Assembly (NCBI GenBank): GCA_951812285.1
Contig: OX638292.1
Coordinates: 2,441,001 to 2,505,000, forward strand
Length of the DNA: 64,000 bases
Reading direction: 5' to 3'
From: an uncultured Dehalococcoidia bacterium
GTDB taxonomy: Bacteria; Chloroflexota; Dehalococcoidia; Lucifugimonadales; UBA1127
Shown piece after piece: positions 1 through 8,497 of this stretch (within the stretch, counting starts at the first letter, position 1; each line of letters opens with the position of its first letter). Position numbers and translations under genes: made by a program. The notes beneath the pieces were generated by a model that was not told where the DNA came from, did no database searches, and saw only the letters and a program-made list of their open reading frames with translations.

Positions 1-107
1 TGGACGCCCTGGAGCAAGCCGAGCTCCAGCCGTCCTTCCTCCGGCAGCATGTCAGGGCGATTCCCCCGGCCACCGAGTACATCGTCCACACTGGCGGTCT
101 ACACTAG
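1..107 (+). CDS. 3' end of an unidentified gene (cut by window start)
   Basis: Frame 3 is open from the first base to a TAG at 105-107 and gives about 34 residues ending YIVHTGGLH. Third codon positions are G/C-rich as in the real genes here, which supports coding. It ends 6 nt before the lactate permease ATG, so the two may be co-transcribed. Too little remains to name a family. Confidence 0.4.
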   Translation, partial: DALEQAELQPSFLRQHVRAIPPATEYIVHTGGLH

Positions 108-113
108 TACCCC

Positions 114-1706
114 ATGACCGGCCCTGAACTCACCATCCTCAACTGGCTCCTCGCCGCCTCGCCGCTTGTCGTGCTCGCGGGCGCGATGCTCTGGCTGAAC
201 CGGCCCGCCGAGCAGGCTGGCGCCGCGGCGTTCGCGCTGGCCGCCGCCCTCGCGCTCCTGGCGTTCGGCGCCGAGCTCGGCCACGTGGGCATCGCCGCCG
301 CCAAGGGCGCGAATCTCGCCGTCTTCGTCCTCTCCATCGTCTGGGCCGCCGTCTTCCTCTACAACATCCTCGACCGACTCGGCGCCATCGACGCCGTGGG
401 ACGCCACATGGCCGCGCTCTCCAACGACCAGCTTGCGCAGGCCCTCATCATCGGGTGGGGGTTCTCCAGCACGATACAGGGCGTCACCGGCTTCGGCGTC
501 CCCGTCGCCGTGTCGGCCCCGCTGCTCGTCATGCTCGGTGTCCCGCCGGTCCGCGCCGCCGCGATGTCCCTCGTCGGCCACGGCTGGGCCGTCACGTTCG
601 GCTCCCTCGGCTCCTCCTACTACACCATCCAGCTCGTCACCGGCATCGAGGAGACCGTCATCGCGCCGCACATGGCGCTCCTCTTCCTGCCCGTGACCAT
701 CGCGAGCGGCATGCTCGTCGCGCACATCCAGGGCGGCATGCGAGCCGTGTGGCGCAGCCTGCCCGTGGTCGTCGTCGCGGGCGGCGTCATGGGCGGCACG
801 CTGTACGGGCTCGCGCTGGCGGGCGCGCCGCAGGTGGCGTCGCTGGGCGCGGGCATGCTCGGCACGGCGACGCTCGTCGTGCTGACGCGATCGCCGCTGC
901 TCGTCGGCGCGCGCCGCGACGACACGACGCCGGTCGTCGAGGCGGCGGACGGCGCGGGCATGCCCCCGGCGCTGGCCTTCACGCCCTACTTCCTGGTGGT
1001 CGCCCTCAGCTTCGGCGCGCAGGTGGGCCCGGTGAAGGAGGCCGTCAGCGGCCTGCGGCTGGCCTTCGACTACCCCGGCTTCACGACGGGCCAGGGCTTC
1101 ACCGTCGCCCCCGCCGACGCCTACGCGGCCATCGGGCTGCTCGCGCACCCCGCGCCCCTCATCCTCATCGCGACGGCCCTGAGCGCGGCCGTCTACATGA
1201 TGACGAAGCGGTGGCGCGGTGGGCACGTCCCGGGTGCGCTGCGGTTCACCTACGACCAGTGCGCGGGCACGACGCTGGGGGTGCTCGCCATGGTGGCGAT
1301 GGCCGTCGTGATGGCGGACACGGGCATGACGGTGCTGCTGGCGCAGGGCATCGCAAACGTGTCCGGGCCCTTCTTCCCGCTGGCGTCGCCCTTCATCGGC
1401 CTGCTGGGCTCCTTCATGAGCGGCAGCAACACCAATTCCAACGTCATGTTCGGGCTGCTGCAGGTGGAGGCGGCGAGGGCGCTGGGCATCGGCTCCGTGA
1501 CCATCGCGAGCATTCAGTCTATCGGCGGCTCCGTCGGCAGCTCGATGGCGCCCGCCAAGGTCGTCGTAGGCGCGACGGTCGCCGGCCTCGGCGACGAGGT
1601 GCGCAGCATCTTCCGCATCGTCGTCCCGTACGTGCTCGCACTCGTGCTCCTCGCGGGCGTAGAGGCCCTCGTGATCGTGCGCTTCCTGACGTGGCTGGAG
1701 CGGTAA
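114..1706 (+). CDS. lldP: L-lactate permease (LctP/LldP family)
   Basis: 530 residues of almost continuous hydrophobic segments, close to the 550 or so usual for lactate permeases. The family-typical stretches are present: GVTGFGVPVAVSAPLL in the first third, GSFMSGSNTNSNVMFG about residue 435, and GSSMAPAKVVVGAT near 480. Members carry L-lactate or glycolate across the inner membrane with protons. GlcDEF at 24.8-28.9 kb could oxidise the imported 2-hydroxy acid, though the two loci are not linked. The ATG lacks a clear Shine-Dalgarno sequence. Family call is firm; exact substrate is inferred. Confidence 0.92.
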   Translation: MTGPELTILNWLLAASPLVVLAGAMLWLNRPAEQAGAAAFALAAALALLAFGAELGHVGIAAAKGANLAVFVLSIVWAAVFLYNILDRLGAIDAVGRHMAALSNDQLAQALIIGWGFSSTIQGVTGFGVPVAVSAPLLVMLGVPPVRAAAMSLVGHGWAVTFGSLGSSYYTIQLVTGIEETVIAPHMALLFLPVTIASGMLVAHIQGGMRAVWRSLPVVVVAGGVMGGTLYGLALAGAPQVASLGAGMLGTATLVVLTRSPLLVGARRDDTTPVVEAADGAGMPPALAFTPYFLVVALSFGAQVGPVKEAVSGLRLAFDYPGFTTGQGFTVAPADAYAAIGLLAHPAPLILIATALSAAVYMMTKRWRGGHVPGALRFTYDQCAGTTLGVLAMVAMAVVMADTGMTVLLAQGIANVSGPFFPLASPFIGLLGSFMSGSNTNSNVMFGLLQVEAARALGIGSVTIASIQSIGGSVGSSMAPAKVVVGATVAGLGDEVRSIFRIVVPYVLALVLLAGVEALVIVRFLTWLER

Positions 1707-1766
1707 GGGGGATCCCCTACGGCCGGTGGCAGCAGACCCATCACTGCGCACCCTTGGCGTCCCCGT

Positions 1767-2201
1767 CTATAGCGTCAAAGTGTGGTCTGAGTGGTTGACC
1801 AAGAATTCCAGAATCCCATTGGTCTGGTCATACGTCATGCGCCAATGCTGCAGGATGTCCCTGCCAAGCATGGAGGCCAACGGAGGTGCGTCTTGAGGGT
1901 CAAGTACGGAGACTTGAATCTCGTAGACATAGACGCCGTTGCCGTCACCGAACGCTACATACCCGGGAGTCTGGTACACGTTCGGGCTTCCACCCACGCC
2001 TGATACGGAAAGTGTAGGCAGAGCCCTCACCGCTTCGAGGTCTGCTCCGAGCGCTAGCAGGTCGTTAGGATGCAGGCATGTGATTGCAGCGCCCGTATCT
2101 ACAAGAAAGTTGACCTGTCCCGACGCACCCAATTGCGGAAGAACCAGATAGGCGTCCAGATTCGGTTCACCATTGTGAGTTCCGAATGAACCGTAGAGCA
2201 T
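1767..2201 (-). CDS. retropepsin-like aspartic protease domain protein
   Basis: 144 residues with one DTGA motif at residues 35-38 preceded by hydrophobic residues (VNFLVDTGAA) and a later hydrophobic LGRDIL near residue 114. This is the layout of single-domain retroviral-type aspartic proteases, which work as dimers with one Asp from each chain. There is no signal peptide, so a cytoplasmic role is likely. The ATG directly follows the TAG of the upstream DUF5678-like gene, so the pair is translated from one message. Bacterial members beside small partner genes are common, but substrates are mostly unknown. Confidence 0.75.
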   Translation of the reverse strand: MLYGSFGTHNGEPNLDAYLVLPQLGASGQVNFLVDTGAAITCLHPNDLLALGADLEAVRALPTLSVSGVGGSPNVYQTPGYVAFGDGNGVYVYEIQVSVLDPQDAPPLASMLGRDILQHWRMTYDQTNGILEFLVNHSDHTLTL

Positions 2202-2489
2202 CTAGACGATCAAGACGCGTGGGTTGGGATCAAGAAATTTGATTGCGGCAGTGTTGGTTGGTCTGCCTGCTTCCCTCAACCTTGCAAGGAGCTCATCAAA
2301 GCTTGCTGCGAACACCATGTCGTCACCCTCTGGCATGGCGACCCACTCATTCGGGCGTGCCTCCACCAGTTTGGGCACCTGCGAGTCGAGCAGCTTGAAT
2401 CTTCGCCTAAAGTCGGCTAGATCCCTGTGGATCTGCTCCACGCCCCCGGAAGCTTCGACAACTGCTTCAATGTCCGCGTTCGAGACCAT
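2202..2489 (-). CDS. DUF5678-like small protein, partner of the retropepsin
   Basis: 95 residues from the internal ATG at 2489 (MVSNADIE...), preferred over an upstream ATG at 2522 that would add a cysteine-rich dozen residues unlike the rest. The C-terminal half (EWVAMPEGDDMVFAASFDEL, then a short helix and a final beta-strand) resembles DUF5678, a small domain that often sits beside retropepsin-like genes. Its stop abuts the protease start. Function unknown; perhaps a regulator or substrate of the protease. Confidence 0.65.
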   Translation of the reverse strand: MVSNADIEAVVEASGGVEQIHRDLADFRRRFKLLDSQVPKLVEARPNEWVAMPEGDDMVFAASFDELLARLREAGRPTNTAAIKFLDPNPRVLIV

Positions 2490-2643
2490 TGGGGGATTCC
2501 TCCAACACTGGAGTGTGCACATCGGCCAACGCCTGCAAGTGCTTCAGGCTGGTTTCGGTGGACACTCCCTTGCCCTTACTCTAGGTCAGTGAGGTCCTAT
2601 GGGCAACCGTCTCGCCGCAAATGCCCGTACGATCACCCACTAG

Positions 2644-2669
2644 GACGGGAGATTCGCGAATCTCCCGTC
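2644..2669. repeat. perfect 26-bp palindrome
   Basis: Two 13-nt arms (GACGGGAGATTCG and its exact complement) meet with no loop. It lies in the gap between the DUF5678-like gene and the small gene at 2739. It could be a hairpin terminator for the minus-strand gene at 2739-2918, although no T-run follows, or a dimeric protein site. The rest of 2490-2738 shows nothing else recognisable. Confidence 0.5.
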
Positions 2670-2738
2670 CCGCCCCCGGCGGGAACGCTCCCTCTCGTAC
2701 GGCTTCCGAGGTACCCTCCCACAGGCAGCGATGCACCC

Positions 2739-2918
2739 CTACTTCTCCGTCACCGTCCAGTAGTCGCCATCCGCCGCCGCCGTCAGCTCGGAGTCGAACG
2801 CGTTCTCGGGGAACAGGTCCGTCAACGACTCATGGGTCTCACCCTCATTGACGGCTTCAAACTCTTGTCCGTTCTTCAAGACGACGCGGACGCGCCTTGC
2901 GCGAGATTCAGAAGTCAT
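2739..2918 (-). CDS. small acidic hypothetical protein
   Basis: 59 residues (MTSESRARRVRV... DYWTVTEK). The ATG at 2918 is chosen because a GGGAGG Shine-Dalgarno sits 9 nt upstream; the in-frame GTG at 2927 would overlap it. A basic N-terminus with beta-strand character is followed by an acidic tail. No family recognised. It may pair functionally with the neighbouring small genes, but nothing in the sequence shows this. Confidence 0.55.
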   Translation of the reverse strand: MTSESRARRVRVVLKNGQEFEAVNEGETHESLTDLFPENAFDSELTAAADGDYWTVTEK

Positions 2919-3027
2919 GTCGAGCACCCTCCCTATTCGAGGTCAATTGAAGGCATGAGCACAGTCCCGCTTCGCGGGCATTCTACACCTTTTCGAGGCG
3001 CCCGCAGCCCCTGCCGCAAGCCCCGCG

Positions 3028-4188
3028 CTAGTACGACCGCGGCATCCCCAGCACCCGCTGCCCCAAGTACGCCAGCACCAGGTTGTTGTTGATGGGCGCG
3101 ACGGTGTACAGCCGCGTCTCCCGGAACTTCCGCTCCACGTCGTACTCGTCGAGGAAGCCGTAGCCGCCGTGCGTGTCGAGGCAGACGTTGGCGGCCTCCC
3201 ACGACGCCTGCGACGCCAGCAGCTTCGCCATGTTCGCCTCGGGACCGCACGGCTCGCCCGCGTCGAACTTGGCCGCCGCCTTGTGCCGCACCAGGTCCGC
3301 CGCTTCGACGTGCGCATACGCCTGCGCGATGGGCAGCTGCACGCCCTGGTTCGCGCCGATGGGCCTGTCGAACACCACCCGCTCTTTCGCGCGCGCCGCC
3401 GCCCGCTCGATGAACCACCGTCCGTCGCCGATGCACTCCGCCGCGATCAGGATGCGCTCGGCGTTCCACGAGTCGATGACGCACCGGAAGCCGTTGCCCT
3501 CGTCGCCCACCATGTGGTCCGCGGGCGCCTCCAGGTCGCGGAACGTGACAGCGTTGGTGTGGTTGTTCATCACCACCCGCAGCGGCCGCACGTCGACCGA
3601 GTCGCCCGCCTCCCGCAGGTCGACGAGGAACAACGACAGCCCCCGCGTGCGGTCCTCCAGCTCCTCCAGCGGCGTCGTCCGCGCCAGCACCAGCATCAGG
3701 TCCGACTGCAGCACCCGCGAGATGAACGTCTTGTCGCCGTTGATGACGTAGCTGTCGCCCCGCCGCTCGGCCGTCGTCCGGATGCGCGTCGTGTCCGAGC
3801 CCGCCTCCGGCTCCGTGACCGCGAAGGCCTGCAGCCGCAGCTCGCCCGCCGCGACGCGGGGCAGGTACGCGCGCTTGAGGGCGTCGCTCGCGTGGCGCAG
3901 CAGCACGCCCATCATGTACACCTGCGCGTGCGCCGCGTTGGCGTTCGCCCCGCAGCGGTTGACCTCCTCCAGCACGATGCTCGTCTCCGCGAGCCCCATG
4001 CCGCCGCCGCCGAGCTCCTCCGGGATCATCGTCGACAGCCACCCCTCGCGGCTGAGATCGCTGATGAACTCCTCCGGATAGCCCCGCTCGACGTCAAGCT
4101 CACGCCAGTACGCGTCGCCGTAGCGCTCGCACACCGCGCGAACGCCCGCGCGCAGCTCGTCCCAGAGCGCAGGGGTCTCAAAGTCCAT
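3028..4188 (-). CDS. acyl-CoA dehydrogenase family protein
   Basis: 386 residues; the ATG at 4188 has a GGAGG upstream. It has the helical N-domain, the FAD signature FAVTEPEAGSDTTRI, the middle beta domain, and the C-terminal helical domain with THGGYGFLDEYDVERKFRE. In MCAD-type enzymes the catalytic Glu follows shortly after the last motif in IYEG; here the stretch reads LYTVAPINNNL, so that Glu is absent. The base may lie elsewhere, as in isovaleryl-CoA dehydrogenase, or the enzyme may do different flavin chemistry. The gene is monocistronic. Family is certain, substrate unknown. Confidence 0.88.
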   Translation of the reverse strand: MDFETPALWDELRAGVRAVCERYGDAYWRELDVERGYPEEFISDLSREGWLSTMIPEELGGGGMGLAETSIVLEEVNRCGANANAAHAQVYMMGVLLRHASDALKRAYLPRVAAGELRLQAFAVTEPEAGSDTTRIRTTAERRGDSYVINGDKTFISRVLQSDLMLVLARTTPLEELEDRTRGLSLFLVDLREAGDSVDVRPLRVVMNNHTNAVTFRDLEAPADHMVGDEGNGFRCVIDSWNAERILIAAECIGDGRWFIERAAARAKERVVFDRPIGANQGVQLPIAQAYAHVEAADLVRHKAAAKFDAGEPCGPEANMAKLLASQASWEAANVCLDTHGGYGFLDEYDVERKFRETRLYTVAPINNNLVLAYLGQRVLGMPRSY

Positions 4189-4325
4189 GCACAGCCTCCA
4201 AAGTTGTTGGCGCGGGGTATTGTACAACGTGGCGGAGGAAGTGGCCCAAGAAATGTCTTGTGATACAACTGTTTCACAAGTAATATAAGTCGAAATTCCC
4301 ATCAAATTGCCAAAGAGGGAACGCC

Positions 4326-4676
4326 ATGACGGAGTCGACAACCCTGCTGCGGGGAGAACTCGTCCGGGAAACCTTCCGCCAGTACACGCGCCCGGTGGTC
4401 GCCAGGCTCCGATATGAAAGGCTCAGCAAGCCGGAGTTCTTCTTTCCTGACATCGTGGCCGTCGATGTGCTGGTTTGTGAAGAGATGCACTGCCTTGAGG
4501 TGCCCTACCGCGTCGTGGACGAGGAGACCGGCACCGTGGCCGCCACGCTCCACGGGGAAAAGGATGGGAAGATACTCGTGAAGTTTCCGCCGACAAGTTT
4601 TGGCCAAGCGGGCTTTATGGCCACCCACGAGGACTTGGCCAGGATTACCAAATCGTCCTTTTTCTTGAATAGGTAG
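4326..4676 (+). CDS. conserved hypothetical protein upstream of dcd
   Basis: 116 residues, soluble, mixed alpha/beta, no signal peptide or motif that I recognise. The ATG follows GAGGGAACGCC. The stop lies 3 nt before the GTG of the dCTP deaminase gene, so the two are very likely co-transcribed, and a role in nucleotide pools is conceivable but unsupported. Its base composition is somewhat less GC-rich than its neighbours. Confidence 0.6.
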   Translation: MTESTTLLRGELVRETFRQYTRPVVARLRYERLSKPEFFFPDIVAVDVLVCEEMHCLEVPYRVVDEETGTVAATLHGEKDGKILVKFPPTSFGQAGFMATHEDLARITKSSFFLNR

Positions 4677-4679
4677 CCC

Positions 4680-5222
4680 GTGGCGCTTTCAAACGTCGAG
4701 ATCTGGGCGGAAATTCGCGCGGAGCGCTTGGTGTTCGACCCCCCGGTTGACGCTGAGAACCACATCGGTAGTTCCTCAGTCGACTTGCTTCTGGGTGAGC
4801 GGCTGCTCGTCTTGCCGGTGAGCGCGAATGGCCAGGTGTTTGACCCAGCTCTGAATCACCGCGGAGTGATGGACTTCCTTGAGTCCGTTGGGACCTACCA
4901 CCACCTCAACGGCGACGGCCCCTACACCATGCCCCCGAACCGGCTGCTCATTGGCTGGACACTGGAGACTGTTACGCTGCCCGATCACCTCGCCGCCCGG
5001 ATTGAAGGCAAGAGTTCCTTGGCAAGGGCAGGTCTTTCCGTGCACGTCACCGCGCCAACGGTGCTCGCGGGGTTCGAGGGCCGGTTGGTGTTGGAGATGA
5101 ACAACATCGGTCCGTATCCCATCGTGTTGCGCCGGGGCATGCCCATAGCCCAGCTCATCCTGGAACACGTCGGGTTACCGCCCTCGGAGGGCTACCAGGG
5201 CCAATATCAGGGCCAGCGCTAG
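4680..5222 (+). CDS. dcd: dCTP deaminase / dUTPase-superfamily protein
   Basis: 180 residues from a GTG start. The motif RIEGKSSLARAGLSVHVTA followed by GFEGRLVLEMNN and RRGMPIAQLILE is the trimeric dUTPase/Dcd fold with the Ser-Arg pair and the downstream Glu of dCTP deaminases. Dcd makes dUTP for thymidylate synthesis. The usual IDPGF/W segment reads VLAGF here, so the active-site loop is altered, and a bifunctional deaminase/diphosphatase is possible. The stop shares a CTAG with the convergent recO stop (4-nt overlap). Confidence 0.83.
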   Translation: MALSNVEIWAEIRAERLVFDPPVDAENHIGSSSVDLLLGERLLVLPVSANGQVFDPALNHRGVMDFLESVGTYHHLNGDGPYTMPPNRLLIGWTLETVTLPDHLAARIEGKSSLARAGLSVHVTAPTVLAGFEGRLVLEMNNIGPYPIVLRRGMPIAQLILEHVGLPPSEGYQGQYQGQR

Positions 5223-6031
5223 CCCCCCGACGGCAGCAGCCGCGAGAGCCGGCTCAGGAACTCCGCGCTGCGCACCTCGCGCTCCAGCAGGTAGCGGATG
5301 TACCCGCCCTCGACGCGCTCCAGCTCCCGCGACAGCGCCCCGTCGATGCGAATCCTGCGCACGTCGTCGTACGGGTGGTCGCGGAAGAAGCGCAGCACCT
5401 TCAGCGCGTTCACCGAGAGCGGCAGCAGCGGCGCCCCCGCCCGCTCGTTCGGGCCGCCCGGGTCGCCATCGCGCGCGCACCGCGAGCACACGACGCCGCC
5501 GAGCCCCGGCGTGAAGAGGTGCTCGTCCGGCTCCACCTGCCTGCCGCACATTACGCACTGCTGCAGCTCCGGCATGTACCCCGTCAGCACCAGCACGTGG
5601 AAGGCGAAGTGCCACAGCAGCAGGTCGCCGTCCCCCTCGTTGAGCATGTCCAGCGCATGCAGCAGCAGGTGGAAGAGCTCCGGGTTCGCCTGCTCCTCCG
5701 GCGCGAAGGCGTCGATGAGCTCCGCGCAGACGAGCCCCCGCGCGATGCCCTCGAGGTTGCTCCGGAGCGCCGTGTGCCCGTGCAGCGTGTCGGCGCCCGT
5801 GACGACGTCCGGCCCGCGCCCCCGCGCTAGCTGCAGCGACGCGTGCACCAGCGGCTCGAGGTGCCCGGCGAGGCGGCTGTTCGGGCGGCGCATCCCACGC
5901 GCGACGAGCCGCAGCATGCCGAAGTCCCGCGTGTACACGGTGAGCATCCGGTCGGCCTCGCCCGACGAGGACTGGCGCAGCACGACGCCCTCGGTCTTGA
6001 AGGTGCGCGGCTTCTCGTAGGAGGAGGTCAC
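5219..6031 (-). CDS. recO: DNA repair protein RecO
   Basis: 270 residues, usual length. N-terminal OB-fold (TEGVVLRQSSSGEADRML, then GMRRPNSRLAG), helical middle, and a zinc site C159-x2-C162...C182-x2-C185. RecO loads RecA with RecF and RecR onto SSB-coated DNA in gap repair. recR lies just upstream on the same strand with one SDR gene between them, so the partners are nearly adjacent. Confidence 0.93.
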   Translation of the reverse strand: MTSSYEKPRTFKTEGVVLRQSSSGEADRMLTVYTRDFGMLRLVARGMRRPNSRLAGHLEPLVHASLQLARGRGPDVVTGADTLHGHTALRSNLEGIARGLVCAELIDAFAPEEQANPELFHLLLHALDMLNEGDGDLLLWHFAFHVLVLTGYMPELQQCVMCGRQVEPDEHLFTPGLGGVVCSRCARDGDPGGPNERAGAPLLPLSVNALKVLRFFRDHPYDDVRRIRIDGALSRELERVEGGYIRYLLEREVRSAEFLSRLSRLLPSGG

Positions 6032-6046
6032 GGCTGCCCCGGCGGC

Positions 6047-6823
6047 CTAGAGCGTCGAGAACTCGCCGCCGCCGACCTCCAGCACCTGCGCGGTGATGTA
6101 GTCGGCGTCCGACGACGCCAGGAAGGCGATCGCCTTCGCCTGGTCCTCGGGCACTGCCGGCCGGCGCAGCGGGATGCGCTCCGAGTACTTCGCGCGCTCC
6201 GCCTGCGTCAGCGTGTCCCACCGCACGGCGGCCACCCGCGGCGTCAGCGTCAGCCCCGGCGCGACGGTGTTGGCGTTCACGCCGTAGAACCCCGCCTCGT
6301 TCGCGATGCGGTTCGTCAGGCTGACGATGCCCGCCTTCGCCGCCACGTACGACGCCACAACATCGCTCTTGCCGTACCGCACCTGCGAGGAGATGTTGAC
6401 GATCTTGCCCGACTGTTGCTCTTTCATGTGCGGCAGCGCCGCCTGGCAGTAGAGGAAGACCCCCGTCAGGTTGAATTCCAACACCTTCTGCCACTCCTCG
6501 AGCGTAACGTCCTCGATGCGGGCCCGGGAGTCCGGCGCTCCCGCGGTGCCCCCAATGCAGTTCACGAGTATGTCGACGCGCCCCCACCGGTTGACGACGT
6601 CCTCGACGGTGGCGCTGACCTGCTCGGGGTCCATGGCATTGCTGACGTAGGGGACCACCTCGCCCGCCATGCCCGAGACCTCGCCCATGAGCGATTCGAG
6701 GAGCGCGCCGTCCACGTCGACGGCCGCCAGCTTCGCGCCCTCGCCGACCATGATGCGGGCCGTCGCCGCGCCGATGCCGCCGCCGGCCCCCGTGATGATG
6801 GCTACCTTGCCCTCGAACCTCAT
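6047..6823 (-). CDS. short-chain dehydrogenase/reductase
   Basis: 258 residues from the ATG at 6823, chosen for the GGGAGGA ribosome site 7 nt upstream. Rossmann motif TGAGGGIG at residues 11-18, NCIG, the catalytic Ser in NISSQ and the YVAAK Tyr-Lys pair are all present. Cofactor is NAD(P)H; the acidic residue in VDVDG after the second strand favours NAD. Substrate unknown. It lies between recR and recO without any functional link to them that I can see. Confidence 0.88.
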   Translation of the reverse strand: MRFEGKVAIITGAGGGIGAATARIMVGEGAKLAAVDVDGALLESLMGEVSGMAGEVVPYVSNAMDPEQVSATVEDVVNRWGRVDILVNCIGGTAGAPDSRARIEDVTLEEWQKVLEFNLTGVFLYCQAALPHMKEQQSGKIVNISSQVRYGKSDVVASYVAAKAGIVSLTNRIANEAGFYGVNANTVAPGLTLTPRVAAVRWDTLTQAERAKYSERIPLRRPAVPEDQAKAIAFLASSDADYITAQVLEVGGGEFSTL

Positions 6824-6940
6824 GGAATCCTCCCGGCCAGGTGGGTGTGCGGAGGCAGGATAACCCGGAAGACGTGGAACGGCTAGGGCACAAGTGTGCA
6901 GGTGCAAAGATTGCGCGCCGCGAGACCCTGAACGCCCGCC

Positions 6941-7582
6941 CTAGAAGAAGTCCTGCCGTCCCTCGAAGGCGCGGCTGATCGTGGTCTCATCCGCGTACTC
7001 GAGCTCCGCGCCGGTGGGCAGCCCCCGCGCCAGCCGCGTAACGCGGACTTCGAGCGGCTCCAGCAGCCGGTACAGGTACATCGACGTCGCCTCCCCCGCC
7101 ATGTTGGAGTTGGTCGCTAGGATGACCTCGCGAATGGGCTCGGCGGTGCTCGCGCTCGACTTCAGCCGCTCGATCAGCTCCGCCATCTTGAGCTCGTCCG
7201 GCCCGATGCCGCTCATCGGCGAGATGGCGCCGTGCAGCACGTGGTAGAGCCCGCGGAAGGCGTTGGACCGCTCGACGGCCAGCACGTCCAGCGGCTCCTC
7301 CACGACGCAGATGGTCGTGTGGTCGCGGTTGGGGTTGGCGCAGAGGGTGCACGGGTTCTGGTCCGTGATGTTCTGGCAGTGGACGCACAGGCTGACCAGG
7401 TCCTTCACCGCGAGGATCGCCTCCGCTAGCGCCTTGGCCTCGCGCGCAGGCATCCGCACCAGGTGGTACGTCAGCCGCTGCGCGTTCTTCGCCCCGATGC
7501 CGGGCAGCTTGTGCAGCTCGTCCACCAGCCGCACGACTGGCGCCGCCGCAGGAAGCCCGCTGTTGTTGCCGCTGGTGGTCAT
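6941..7582 (-). CDS. recR: recombination mediator protein RecR
   Basis: 213 residues. Helix-hairpin-helix LPGIGAKNAQRLTYHL, zinc finger CVHC...CTLC, and a Toprim domain starting ICVVEEPLDVLAVE and including RGLPTGAELEY. RecR forms a ring clamp with RecO. In many bacteria recR directly follows dnaX-ybaB; here the same order is kept on the minus strand but a toxin-antitoxin pair lies between ybaB and recR. Confidence 0.95.
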   Translation of the reverse strand: MTTSGNNSGLPAAAPVVRLVDELHKLPGIGAKNAQRLTYHLVRMPAREAKALAEAILAVKDLVSLCVHCQNITDQNPCTLCANPNRDHTTICVVEEPLDVLAVERSNAFRGLYHVLHGAISPMSGIGPDELKMAELIERLKSSASTAEPIREVILATNSNMAGEATSMYLYRLLEPLEVRVTRLARGLPTGAELEYADETTISRAFEGRQDFF

Positions 7583-7616
7583 GGCGTGTCCTGCATCGTT
7601 CTCGAAATGCTGTCAA

Positions 7617-8078
7617 TCAGTTGAGCACATCCGCCTCACGGAGCCAGCGGACGTATCCAAACTCTGCGCTCGCCGCGCGGAAGAACCGCTGATCGGCCGT
7701 CCACAGCTCTCCGCCCAGAGCCTCCGCGAGGGCAAGGTATATGGAGTCGTACGCGGCGGGTTGTCGCAGTTGTCTGGCCAACGCCATACCCCTTTGATGA
7801 ATCCCAGGCGGTGCGTACAACTCCAGCCGTAACTCGGGGGACAGCAAGTCATCCATCAAGGAGCTCGCCTCGTCCGCGTCCAGCGTCGACTCATGTACCC
7901 TTCGATGAAGCGCGTTGGCCACCTCGGCCACCATGAAATAAGGGGCAGCTAGCCTTGCCCCCTGTCTTCTCCACCTTGCCAGCGTTGCCCTCGCCCTATC
8001 CGAATCCTCCTCCACCACCAACCACTTGAACGCTAGACTGGCATCTACGATGACGAGTCCTTGTCTGGAAACAACCAC
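7617..8078 (-). CDS. PIN-domain ribonuclease toxin (VapC type)
   Basis: 153 residues with the PIN acidic residues in order: VIVDASLAFKW near the N-terminus, VAEVANAL in the middle, YDSIYLALAEAL and LWTADQRF near the C-terminus. VapC toxins cleave tRNA or rRNA when their antitoxin is lost. It overlaps the upstream antitoxin gene by 34 nt, the usual antitoxin-first arrangement. Target RNA cannot be read from sequence. Confidence 0.87.
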   Translation of the reverse strand: MVVSRQGLVIVDASLAFKWLVVEEDSDRARATLARWRRQGARLAAPYFMVAEVANALHRRVHESTLDADEASSLMDDLLSPELRLELYAPPGIHQRGMALARQLRQPAAYDSIYLALAEALGGELWTADQRFFRAASAEFGYVRWLREADVLN

Positions 8079-8386
8079 CCGTCCATCTCCCTGTCGCGGA
8101 TTTCGCGGCCCTCTCGAATGTAGTCGACCGCGGTCTTGGTGGTGGGCTTTGCTGAACCGTACTTTCTGCGCGTGGCCTCAAACATGGCGAGGACGGTGTC
8201 CTGCTCTTCGACTTCACCCTTGGCGGCCCCCTCCGCTGCCTCCCCCGCATCCTGCGCGAGCTCCTTGTCGATGGCCTCGCGGCAGTACACGCTGACGCTG
8301 ACGCCCTTGGCAGCCGCAGCCGCCTTCAGGCGCCGCTTCGTCTCGGCGTCCACGCCCAACGTGAGCCTTTCCCTGTGTTCTTCCAT
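8045..8386 (-). CDS. ribbon-helix-helix antitoxin for the PIN toxin
   Basis: 113 residues. The N-terminal 45 (RLTLGVDAETKRRLKAAAAA, then KGVSVSVYCREAI) match a ribbon-helix-helix DNA-binding domain; the acidic, flexible rest, ending in EMDGWLFPDKDSSS, should wrap the toxin. Such antitoxins repress their own operon. The gene precedes and overlaps the PIN gene. Confidence 0.78.
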   Translation of the reverse strand: MEEHRERLTLGVDAETKRRLKAAAAAKGVSVSVYCREAIDKELAQDAGEAAEGAAKGEVEEQDTVLAMFEATRRKYGSAKPTTKTAVDYIREGREIRDREMDGWLFPDKDSSS

Positions 8387-8497
8387 GCCTGTGTAAACCT
8401 CTGGACTACGCGAAGGACAGTTCCCTCAAAATAGCATACACCCGCCGCCGCCAAGCTACGACCCTGGCAGCTGGAACGCGGGCGACGAGGGTCGCCC

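Noticed and set aside
99..1751. Long minus-strand frame antisense to the lactate permease
   Set aside because: Arg/Asp/His-rich low-complexity product typical of reverse frames in high-GC genes; the sense frame matches a known permease.
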